A stretch of 35,214 bases of DNA from Phycisphaerae bacterium. Its GTDB lineage: Bacteria > Planctomycetota > Phycisphaerae > Sedimentisphaerales > Anaerobacaceae. Positions 9,204-16,171 of this stretch are shown here, piece after piece (position 1 is the first letter of the stretch; each line of letters begins with the position of its first letter). The translations under genes were made by a program, and so were the position numbers. The notes under the pieces are model-generated. The model saw nothing but the letters and a program-made list of their open reading frames with translations, was not told where the DNA came from and did no database searches. Location of the stretch: NCBI GenBank assembly GCA_030619925.1, contig JAUXAL010000044.1:1-35214 (forward strand), given 5' to 3'.

Positions 9204-9362
9204 CTACATTAGAATTTCAAACACTATCTCGACACCCTCACGGCAGCAATGTATTTCGGAAATCCGCAGGATGGCCAAGTCAGTACATGATTCGGCACTA
9301 ATAAAGACGGTTTTAACCTTTAATTTAAAAACATCCAAACGCATGATCTCAAAATAGACCAT
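9204..9362 (-). CDS. Possible 52-aa small protein in the che cluster
   Basis: Between the CheC/CBS gene and cheA lies an uninterrupted 52-codon frame (ATG at 9362, or a second ATG at 9344, stop TAG at 9204-9206). It starts MVYFEIMRLDVFKLKV and contains a C-C pair and an acidic C-terminal part. Composition alternates hydrophobic and charged residues as in real proteins, and it fills most of an otherwise unexplained 243-base gap. There is no strong ribosome site. I recognise no family. It could be a decayed remnant or a chance ORF. Confidence 0.33.
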   Translation of the reverse strand: MVYFEIMRLDVFKLKVKTVFISAESCTDLAILRISEIHCCREGVEIVFEILM

Positions 9363-9402
9363 ACTTGTTATATTATGACCGACAGCCTGTCTCGCACGTC
9401 AT

Positions 9403-11127
9403 TTAATGACTGTGCGATGTGGCGGGCTTAGGTGTTCTGTCCATGGACGGAAGAGTCAAAATTGCCCTTAGTAACACACTGAGTATATCAAATGTTGTTA
9501 TCGTCCCTTGTACGTTGCCATCCTTGTCAACCACAGGCAAACAATACCTACCCCCTCGGCATATACGCTCCGTTACTACCGGAAGCGGTGTTTCGGGATT
9601 AACGGTGCGGGCGGGCCTGCTCATTATCCATTTAATCTTGATCTGAAGCGTAGCATCATCTGAAGGTCGTCGCCATTTACCAAACATGCGTCGCAAATAA
9701 GGACTCATTGCTCCTGTTAGATCGGACCTTGATACAATACCTTCGATTACTCCTGCTGTGCCTATAATCAAATAGTCGCTACGTCCCTGCTCCATTTTTG
9801 TTAGAGCCTGCTGTACACTGTCATCGCCGCTTGCCCAGACGACTTTCTTCTGCATAACATCCTTTGCACATATTGCACAGGCCGCCGGCACAAATTCACC
9901 GGGAAGATCAGCCGGTGGGTTGACCATTCTTTTTATACTTTCAGAAATTCGGCCTTCTTGTTCCTGCCATGTGCCGTTTGCAAACACCGCTTCTTCTTGT
10001 TCAAGATTGTTTGAGGGAACATCCATCCGGCCGGCATCGCTCTTAGCGTCGACAGTTGTTTCGGGCTGCACTTCCGCGATACTTTCCTCGTCGTCAGCAG
10101 CCTTTTGGGTTTCTGGTTTTCCCTCGGCAGAGGCTTCTTTAGCGGTCGACTCTTGCGATTCAGATTCTACGCTATCGCTTTTGCGACTTTCATCGGATTC
10201 TTCAGACTCGGCTTTCTCAGCGGCTGCTTGCTGGTCTTGAGCTGTTTCTTCCGTTTTTTCCTGGTCTTTTCCTTCGGCAGAAACAGTTGCTTCAGACTGC
10301 ACTTCCGCGATACTTTCTTTGTCGTCAGCAGCCTTTTGGGTTTCTGGTTTTCCCTCGGCAGAGGCTTTTTTAGCGGCCGATTCTTGCGATTCAGATTCTA
10401 CGCTATCGCTTTTGCGACTTTCATCGGATTCTTCAGACTCGGCTTTCTCAGTAGCTGCCTGCTGGTCTTGAGCTGTTTCTTCCGTTTTTTCCTCTTCTTC
10501 TCTTTCGGCAGAAACAATTGTTTGAATATCGGATTCAGATATCCCAGCAAAGATTTTCCTCGGGAAGATAACACCACAATTGAAAGGTGGATAAGAGCCG
10601 ATTGTCATCTCATGGAGGACAAACAGCACTTCTTCATCGTTGGTCAAACCTATCTTATCAATTGGTATATCCCGAGGGTTTCCAACGAAGGTATCGAACT
10701 GGGCAAAGTGGCCGTGGCCTTCAAATTCTTCACGGAAAGCTCTGTCCCAGGAACCTGCCAGCAAATTACCGGCTTCTCCCATGGTGTCGCTCATATTCTC
10801 GGCGTCCTCAGCAGAGCCGTATTTCGCGTTATCCAGAATTCTCTTCTCCGGAAGCATAATAATGACGCCGGGCAAGGTAAATAATCCCTTCGCGTCGAAA
10901 ATGAAATGGAAAGTTCCCTCTAAAAGACCTTCAGATTTGACACTAATGACTGCCACTAATTTTTCGAACCGCTTCTTGAGGTCTCTGAAAGTTTCTGTGG
11001 CAGGTTCCAATTGATTACAGCTCATATCCACGCTGAACATTTGAGAAATGTCGTCACAAAAGGTTTCAAGTGCTTTTGCCGACAACTCTATAATTTGTGA
11101 TTCAACTTTTGTTTGTGTTGTTGTCAT
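9403..11127 (-). CDS. CheC-like phosphatase domain fused to tandem CBS domains
   Basis: This is a 574-residue fusion. Residues 1-200 resemble the CheC/CheX/FliY family: EGTFHFIFDAKGLF and, at 114-121, DTMGEAGN, which fits the CheY-P phosphatase motif [DS]xxxExxN. Residues about 208-380 are a low-complexity Glu/Ser/Lys/Ala linker made of two near-identical 77-residue units (DNA repeats listed separately). Residues about 420-560 hold two CBS modules (VVWASGDDSVQQAL...GIVSRSDLTGAM; MSRPARTVNPETPLPVV...GTITTFDILSVLL), which in other proteins bind adenine nucleotides. The start codon overlaps the cheX stop by 4 bases (ATGA). The inference is a CheY-P phosphatase, or adaptor, whose activity is tuned by adenylate or SAM level. 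The CheC assignment rests on motif and context and is less certain than the CBS pair. Confidence 0.75.
   Translation of the reverse strand: MTTTQTKVESQIIELSAKALETFCDDISQMFSVDMSCNQLEPATETFRDLKKRFEKLVAVISVKSEGLLEGTFHFIFDAKGLFTLPGVIIMLPEKRILDNAKYGSAEDAENMSDTMGEAGNLLAGSWDRAFREEFEGHGHFAQFDTFVGNPRDIPIDKIGLTNDEEVLFVLHEMTIGSYPPFNCGVIFPRKIFAGISESDIQTIVSAEREEEEKTEETAQDQQAATEKAESEESDESRKSDSVESESQESAAKKASAEGKPETQKAADDKESIAEVQSEATVSAEGKDQEKTEETAQDQQAAAEKAESEESDESRKSDSVESESQESTAKEASAEGKPETQKAADDEESIAEVQPETTVDAKSDAGRMDVPSNNLEQEEAVFANGTWQEQEGRISESIKRMVNPPADLPGEFVPAACAICAKDVMQKKVVWASGDDSVQQALTKMEQGRSDYLIIGTAGVIEGIVSRSDLTGAMSPYLRRMFGKWRRPSDDATLQIKIKWIMSRPARTVNPETPLPVVTERICRGGRYCLPVVDKDGNVQGTITTFDILSVLLRAILTLPSMDRTPKPATSHSH
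10052..10513. repeat. Two tandem 231-bp direct repeats inside the CheC/CBS gene
   Basis: Copy A (about 10052-10282) and copy B (about 10283-10513) start with ACAGTTG and match at well over 90 percent by eye; the anchor TCGTCAGCAG recurs at 10091 and 10322. The unit is 77 codons, so the duplication keeps the frame and doubles the acidic linker. Differences are scattered single bases, so the event is recent but not brand new, or gene conversion keeps the copies alike. Confidence 0.93.
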
Positions 11128-11633
11128 TTATCTACACCGTGTTTATCTGAAGGTTGCTCCGGGCTATTTCTGTATAACAAAGATAGTTCGCCAACGTATT
11201 CATCTGCAATATTCACTTTGACTAAGATTTTGCTCGCCCCTTTTCCTAAATTATTTTTGAGCTCCCGCCCGTGGACAACAGAGGGTATCGAAACTTCCAG
11301 AACACCGACCGCATCTTCCAGCTTTGACTTTAAACAGCCCATAACCATGTTTGTCACTTCGCACATAGCATCACATGTTTCTTCTTCGTTGATTTTCTCG
11401 GTGGCATCAATACCAAGCATATTCACTGCAATGGCCTGTGCGCAGGGAACGCTGCAGCAAATACCTAACGAGCCTTCCAAATTTCCTTTGAAAGCAATTG
11501 ACCCTAACAGGGCACGGCCGTCTATGCTTGGATCGAACTGGGATGATTCTTCCAAACTCATAAAGACCATTGTTTCGAAAACTTCTTTTGTACCCTGCAG
11601 TAGCGCATCACCAAGAACTGCCTGTTCAACCAT
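11124..11633 (-). CDS. cheX: CheX-type CheY-P phosphatase
   Basis: CheX dephosphorylates CheY-P and so resets the chemotaxis signal. The 169-residue protein has the family motif complete: D88-xxx-E92-xx-N95 followed exactly 21 residues later by P117 (DAMCEVTN ... VSIPSV). N-terminal GTKEVFETMVFM and the core SIAFKGNLEGSLGI are also typical of the CheC/CheX fold. It has about 15 extra polar residues at the C-terminus. The gene lies 58 bases after cheY, and its stop overlaps the start of the CheC/CBS gene (ATGA). Confidence 0.85.
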   Translation of the reverse strand: MVEQAVLGDALLQGTKEVFETMVFMSLEESSQFDPSIDGRALLGSIAFKGNLEGSLGICCSVPCAQAIAVNMLGIDATEKINEEETCDAMCEVTNMVMGCLKSKLEDAVGVLEVSIPSVVHGRELKNNLGKGASKILVKVNIADEYVGELSLLYRNSPEQPSDKHGVDK

Positions 11634-11691
11634 TTTATCACCACCAACTCGAGAATATCGTCACTCTATCAGGTCGTAAGCAGGTGCAACC

Positions 11692-12066
11692 TTAATTTAG
11701 AAACGGAGATAGTTTTTCCTGAAACTTCTCAGGCGTAAATGGCTTGGTTATAAAACCGTCGGCTCCGTCGGCCATAACATCTTCAATAACCTCTTGAGAA
11801 CTTTCCGTTGATACCATTACGATTTTCGTTTTCTTACAAGCAGGCATTTCTCTGACTTTCTTTACCAGCTCGGCACCATCCATTTCGGGCATATTAATAT
11901 CAACAAGCAGAATGTCGACCGGGCCGACACTGAGTTTCTCAAGAGCTTCGACTCCGTTGCCCGCTTCTTCAGTTCTCTTAAAGCTCAATCCTGACATCCG
12001 TACGGTGCGCATTATAATCTTGCGCATCGTTGCCGAATCATCTACAATCATGAGTGATTTAGCCAT
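11692..12066 (-). CDS. cheY: Single-domain response regulator CheY
   Basis: CheY takes phosphate from CheA and acts on the output device. The 124-residue receiver has the acidic pocket D9-D10 (MIVDDSATMRK), phospho-acceptor D56 (ILLVDINMP), the switch Ser/Thr in VMVSTES and the conserved Lys in FITKPFTPEKF. I chose the ATG at 12066, with GGGGA 7 bases upstream, which gives the normal CheY length; a TTG 10 codons further out (12096) has no support. It is the first gene of the cluster, so the promoter should lie in 12067-12360. Confidence 0.95.
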   Translation of the reverse strand: MAKSLMIVDDSATMRKIIMRTVRMSGLSFKRTEEAGNGVEALEKLSVGPVDILLVDINMPEMDGAELVKKVREMPACKKTKIVMVSTESSQEVIEDVMADGADGFITKPFTPEKFQEKLSPFLN

Positions 12067-12519
12067 GAGATTTTCCCCATCTACTATTATCCTCAAATTT
12101 CGGACTTATAGCGCCCGTCTTCCCTCTATTTCGTCAGATTTCCCCAACACTTTTAGTATTACCTGACAAGTTTAACCTCCTGTCAAATAATCGGCATTTT
12201 TTTGGGACAAAGAATATTGGCCGCTATCTACCAATCCACGGCAAAAAGCAAACTTGCTGTCTGCCCCCAAGAAAGCTATATAAGCTGAGCTATTTACATT
12301 CCATAAGAACATTTTGGACGATAGCGGCCAAATTATAGGACTACCATACGTCGTTTTTTCGGTATGTGGAGGGATGCCGATAGTAAATTCTTGCGAAATT
12401 GGGCCGATGGGTTATTATTTCTATGGTTGAAAGCTCGGTTTAGAGCTTCATATGGGAAATCTTCGCTACAAAAGACTCTGGCAAGAACCCCGAGGGTTTG
12501 CCACAAGGAGATGACGAAT
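12067..12519. other. Divergent intergenic region between cheY and the lyase gene
   Basis: About 450 bases contain no gene I can support; the lyase frame stays open up to 12364 but its upstream codons lack a ribosome site and look non-coding. On the minus strand TTGACA, about 120 bases before cheY, is followed after 19 bases by TAATAC, and the same spot forms a TGACA...TGTCA dyad (12162-12184). This is a weak promoter or operator candidate for the che cluster. The 12-bp inverted repeat is listed separately. Confidence 0.45.
12217..12331. repeat. Perfect 12-bp inverted repeat in the divergent region
   Basis: TTGGCCGCTATC at 12217-12228 is exactly matched in inverse by GATAGCGGCCAA at 12320-12331, with 91 bases between the arms. 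Each arm contains the GGCC core. A pair of operator half-sites for one regulator acting on both divergent units is a possibility, as are the ends of a small decayed element. Confidence 0.6.
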
Positions 12520-14547
12520 ATGAGTAAAATCGAAGTCCACACACGTTTTCTCTCACTGGTTAGAATGCAATTTCACAGTTCAAAGATCGCTGTTGCTTTT
12601 TTCATTGCTGCCTGGGTCATAACTCCCGGTTCTATTTCGAGTGGTAAAAACATTTCTCTCAGCAAACTGTATTCAAGAAAAGAGCTCGCCAAAATCCTAA
12701 TCTCCCGCACAGAGTGGCATCCTTTCCCCAAAGCAGCAGAGCGAGCCGCATGGAATACGCTCCCCCAACAGGTGCGCCGCAGGTTTATTAATCTTGCTGA
12801 AGAATACTCGGAGCAGGACATCCCGAACCTTCCTGCTGCTCTCTACCTTGAATATAAACGCATCGGCAACCGGAGCAATTACCAAGGCGGCTGGCTTGAA
12901 CGGCGCAAAATGCTTCACTGCCTGGCCCTTGCCGAATGTATGGAAGGAAAGGGACGTTTCCTCGATGCCGTTGCGAATCTGGTCTGGGCAATTTGCGAAG
13001 AATCGTCGTGGACCTGGCCGGCGCACATCGGTGTGCAAAAAGCCGGTGTAGACCTGCCCGACACCTCCGAGCCCATCGTCGCTTTGTTTTCCGCCGAAAC
13101 CGCCAACTCGCTTGCCTGGACAGTCTATCTTCTCAAAGAGGAATTGGACACTGTCTCGGCACAAATCTGCAAACGCGCTGAAAACCAGATCGATCTGCGC
13201 ATCCTGACTCCTTATTTGAAGCGTGATGATTTCGGTTGGATGGGCTTTGCCGCCAGAGGAGACGGTCGGCGTCCCAACAATTGGAACCCCTGGATCAATT
13301 CTAATGTATTGGCAGCAACACTACTGATTGAAACCGATGAAACTCGCCGGCGGGATTTGGCACATAAAGTCCTGCGCAGTCTCGATAACTTTTTTGTCCC
13401 TTATCCTTCCGACGGCAGCTGCGACGAGGGCCCCAGTTACTGGGGGCACGCCGGGGCGAGCCTGTTCGACAATCTGGAACTGTTGTATAGTGCTACCGGA
13501 GGACACTTCAACCTCTATAAAGATTCGGCGATTCAAAATATTGGCAGATTCATCTACAGAGCTCATATTTCGGATGGTTATTTTGTCAATATCGGTGATT
13601 GCGATGCCCGCTTGGATATCGACCGCGACCTTATATTTCGATATAGCAGGCGGATCAAAGACAAGAACATGGAAAGCCTCGCCACATACGGTCTAACGCA
13701 GGCTAAGCTGTTCGAGGCAGAAAGGAGCTTTCGTTCGCTCGGACGGATGTTATACAGGTTATTCAACTTATCCAACCTCCTCGCGGCCGAGTCAATGTCT
13801 GAGCCTTTGGTGCGTGATGTCTGGCTCGGCGATGAAGACATGCAAATGATGGCCGCGAGGGACAAAGAAGGTTCATCAGAAGGTCTATACGTCGCCTGCT
13901 GGGCCGGCCACAATGGTCAAAGCCATAATCATAACGATGTCGGAAACTTTATCATTTACGCCAACGGCCGGCCATTCATAATTGATGTCGGAAAACCAAC
14001 ATATACCAGAAAAACGTTCAGCGCCGACCGATATAGAATCTGGGCTATGCAATCGGCCTATCATAACCTCCCGACAGTTAGTGGTGTCATGCAAAAAGCC
14101 GGCAGGCAATATGCTGCAAGAAGCGTCGAGTATGAATCGAATAAAAGGTTCGCGCAAATCAAGATGGATATTGCGCCGGCTTACCCCGAAGAGGCCGGCA
14201 TCAAGTCATGGTTGCGTACCGTTCGTTTCAATCGCAGCAAGGACATTCAAGTTGTAGATTCTTTCGAGCTGAAGGAAAAATCCCGAAACATTGTTCAAAA
14301 TCTCATCACGCCTTGTGAAACAATTCAAGCCGAGCCGGGAAAACTGGTCTTAAGAGATTCGCAAAGCCGGACAAGAGTAACTCTTCAGTATGATCCTGAC
14401 AAACTAACACATCAAACCGAAACAATCGACCCCGATGATGACAGGCTGGTGAGTATGTGGGGATTGCGCCTGTATCGAATCGGCCTGAAGTCGAGGTCTG
14501 CAACGAGAGGCGATACCTTGGTATTGTGCTTTTCGATAACCAAATGA
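12520..14547 (+). CDS. Secreted heparinase II/III-type polysaccharide lyase
   Basis: This 675-residue protein belongs to the heparinase II/III-like lyase superfamily, which cleaves uronic-acid polysaccharides (alginate, heparan and the like) by beta-elimination. A hydrophobic stretch IAVAFFIAAWVI (about 24-35) forms a signal peptide or anchor. The N-terminal (alpha/alpha) toroid carries the signature DGSCDEGPSYWGHAG (about 298-312). The C-terminal beta-sheet domain begins around 460 with SHNHNDVGNF and NGRPFIIDVGKPTYT, which includes the usual metal or catalytic histidines. The ATG at 12520 has AAGGAG 9 bases upstream; upstream in-frame codons to 12364 look spurious. Substrate specificity cannot be told. 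No lyase partner such as a SusCD pair or sulfatase is adjacent. Confidence 0.85.
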   Translation: MSKIEVHTRFLSLVRMQFHSSKIAVAFFIAAWVITPGSISSGKNISLSKLYSRKELAKILISRTEWHPFPKAAERAAWNTLPQQVRRRFINLAEEYSEQDIPNLPAALYLEYKRIGNRSNYQGGWLERRKMLHCLALAECMEGKGRFLDAVANLVWAICEESSWTWPAHIGVQKAGVDLPDTSEPIVALFSAETANSLAWTVYLLKEELDTVSAQICKRAENQIDLRILTPYLKRDDFGWMGFAARGDGRRPNNWNPWINSNVLAATLLIETDETRRRDLAHKVLRSLDNFFVPYPSDGSCDEGPSYWGHAGASLFDNLELLYSATGGHFNLYKDSAIQNIGRFIYRAHISDGYFVNIGDCDARLDIDRDLIFRYSRRIKDKNMESLATYGLTQAKLFEAERSFRSLGRMLYRLFNLSNLLAAESMSEPLVRDVWLGDEDMQMMAARDKEGSSEGLYVACWAGHNGQSHNHNDVGNFIIYANGRPFIIDVGKPTYTRKTFSADRYRIWAMQSAYHNLPTVSGVMQKAGRQYAARSVEYESNKRFAQIKMDIAPAYPEEAGIKSWLRTVRFNRSKDIQVVDSFELKEKSRNIVQNLITPCETIQAEPGKLVLRDSQSRTRVTLQYDPDKLTHQTETIDPDDDRLVSMWGLRLYRIGLKSRSATRGDTLVLCFSITK

Positions 14548-14834
14548 GGGAAACCTCGAGGATGGCAGCAGCTAATGTATAGCTCTGATTCTGTCCTGAA
14601 TACGTGGTTCAGGAATTCACCCGGGTCCTGACATGTGAAAAGTGGTCCCCAGTAGACCATACAGGGTCATGATTTGCGATTTGTGACTCGACACGTCGGA
14701 CGGCATCATAAGCCCTTGATCCCTGCCGCGACCTCAACTGCTAACAGGCCGCATAAGGATGTTCTTATTTGACTTTTTTCTCTCTCTCTATTATTATCGG
14801 CCTAAACTTCAAGAGTATATGATCAGGAGTATCA
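14548..14834. other. Intergenic region before the symporter gene
   Basis: This 287-base gap holds a perfect 7-bp hairpin (TCCTGAA 14594-14600, 7-base loop, TTCAGGA 14608-14614) shortly after the lyase stop. It is not followed by a T-run, so it is at best part of a 3' end or an RNA-stability element. A good promoter lies at 14769-14797. No gene was seen. Confidence 0.45.
14769..14797 (+). promoter_or_regulatory. Sigma-70-type promoter for the symporter gene
   Basis: TTGACT (14769-14774), a 17-base spacer and TATTAT (14792-14797) make one of the best promoter matches in the window. It stands about 37 bases before the symporter start and would drive the symporter, C69 and PhoD genes if they are one transcript. 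The spacer is a pyrimidine (TC) run. Confidence 0.55.
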
Positions 14835-16121
14835 ATGAAACTACCAAGACTTCCGTTATATACTAAGATCTTAATAGGACTGTTGGCGGGAGTTGTTGTT
14901 GGCATATTAGCTAATCAGTTGGGATTTTCAGATTTTGTCTCCAACTATATCAAACCCATCGGTTCGGCGTTCATTAGACTAATTAGTATGGTTGTTGTGC
15001 CCCTGGTCTTTGCTTCTTTGCTGGTCGGGACAACCAGTCTCAATGACATCAGGAAGCTCGGCCGGATTGGCGCTAAAACTGTGGCGTATTTTTTGTGTAC
15101 GACAACGATTGCGATTAGTCTCGGCTTGTTCCTGGCGAATGTTTTCAGGCCTGGGGTAGGCCTTTCAGAGGAAGCGCAGACAAGGCTAATCCAAAACAGC
15201 AGTGAACAGGCAGGTGCACCGACTGAGACAGCCGTGAAAAGGCCAACAGTGAAAGATATCCTCCTGAATATTATCCCGACAAATCCCGTTCAAGCATTTG
15301 TGGAAGGCAGGATGCTGCAAATTATCTTCTTTGCTTTATTGACCGGGATTTGTCTAAGTTTAATTGGCTCCGAACGAAGTCAACCGGTAATAAGATTCTT
15401 CGAGGCTATTAATGAGGTTATGGTTCAGATGGTACACATCATTATAAAGATTGCTCCTTACGGTGTATTCGCCCTGATTTCAGCGGTTATTGCCGATTTT
15501 GGATTAAGCATTTTGTTCCTTCTTCTTAAGTACTCCGCGGTCGTGATTGCAGGGCTTGCCCTTCACGTCACAATTGTTTACTCTTTGGCAATAAGAATAT
15601 TCAGTAAACAAAAGGTCCGGACTTTCTTCAAAGGTATTCGTCCGGCCCAGCTAATTGCCTTTAGTTCGGGGTCCAGTTCGGCTACTTTGCCTGTAACTAT
15701 GGAATGTACCGAAAAAGATTTAGGGGTCTCCAGGGAGATATGCAGCTTTGCTCTGCCGCTGGGAGCCACTATAAATATGGACGGCACCGCTCTTTATCAG
15801 GGAGTATCGGCGGTCTTCATTGCCCAGGTATACGGCATGGGTCTGACTGTGACACAACAACTGATAGTAGTTCTTACTGCCACGTTAGCTTCAATCGGTA
15901 CCGCGGGCACACCGGGGGCGGGAGTAATCACTTTGGCAATTGTATTAAAAAGTATTGGGGTGCCATTGGAGGGCATAGCCATCATTCTGGGTGTCGAACG
16001 CATACTGGATATGTGCCGCAGCATGGTAAATGTTACGGGCGATGCCTCTTGCGCCGTGGTTGTGGCTTCAACCGAAGGTGAACTGCTCGTCCCGGCGGAG
16101 GCCGAGGCCGGAGTGGGATAG
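14835..16121 (+). CDS. Dicarboxylate/amino acid:cation symporter (DAACS, SLC1-like)
   Basis: This inner-membrane transporter of the GltP/DctA family takes up glutamate, aspartate or C4-dicarboxylates with H+ or Na+. The 428-residue length is typical. Family signatures are in place: the serine-rich hairpin loop SSGSSSATLPVT (about 277-288), NMDGTALYQ in helix 7 (about 314-322), the second hairpin loop GTAGTPGAGV (about 355-364), and DMCRSMVNVTGD in helix 8, whose Asp and Arg usually bind the substrate. A CAGGAG ribosome site is 5 bases from the ATG. The C69 peptidase gene follows after 50 bases, which suggests amino acid uptake. Confidence 0.95.
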   Translation: MKLPRLPLYTKILIGLLAGVVVGILANQLGFSDFVSNYIKPIGSAFIRLISMVVVPLVFASLLVGTTSLNDIRKLGRIGAKTVAYFLCTTTIAISLGLFLANVFRPGVGLSEEAQTRLIQNSSEQAGAPTETAVKRPTVKDILLNIIPTNPVQAFVEGRMLQIIFFALLTGICLSLIGSERSQPVIRFFEAINEVMVQMVHIIIKIAPYGVFALISAVIADFGLSILFLLLKYSAVVIAGLALHVTIVYSLAIRIFSKQKVRTFFKGIRPAQLIAFSSGSSSATLPVTMECTEKDLGVSREICSFALPLGATINMDGTALYQGVSAVFIAQVYGMGLTVTQQLIVVLTATLASIGTAGTPGAGVITLAIVLKSIGVPLEGIAIILGVERILDMCRSMVNVTGDASCAVVVASTEGELLVPAEAEAGVG

Positions 16122-16171
16122 GAATATTTAGCTAATTTAATAAGGAGGGACCCCGAAAGGCGGGAACCCAA

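Noticed and set aside
10052-10513. CRISPR-like array
   Set aside because: Only two adjacent 231-bp copies without spacers, inside a coding frame.
10105-10884. Long plus-strand frame of 259 codons opposite the CheC/CBS gene
   Set aside because: It is the antisense of the repetitive acidic linker, rich in Phe/Leu/Ser/Arg by base composition only, and has no ribosome site.
12364-12519. N-terminal extension of the lyase (52 codons)
   Set aside because: It precedes the AAGGAG site and signal peptide, and shows no protein-like pattern.
14594-14614. 7-bp perfect hairpin after the lyase gene as terminator
   Set aside because: No T-run follows on the plus strand; kept only as part of the intergenic description.
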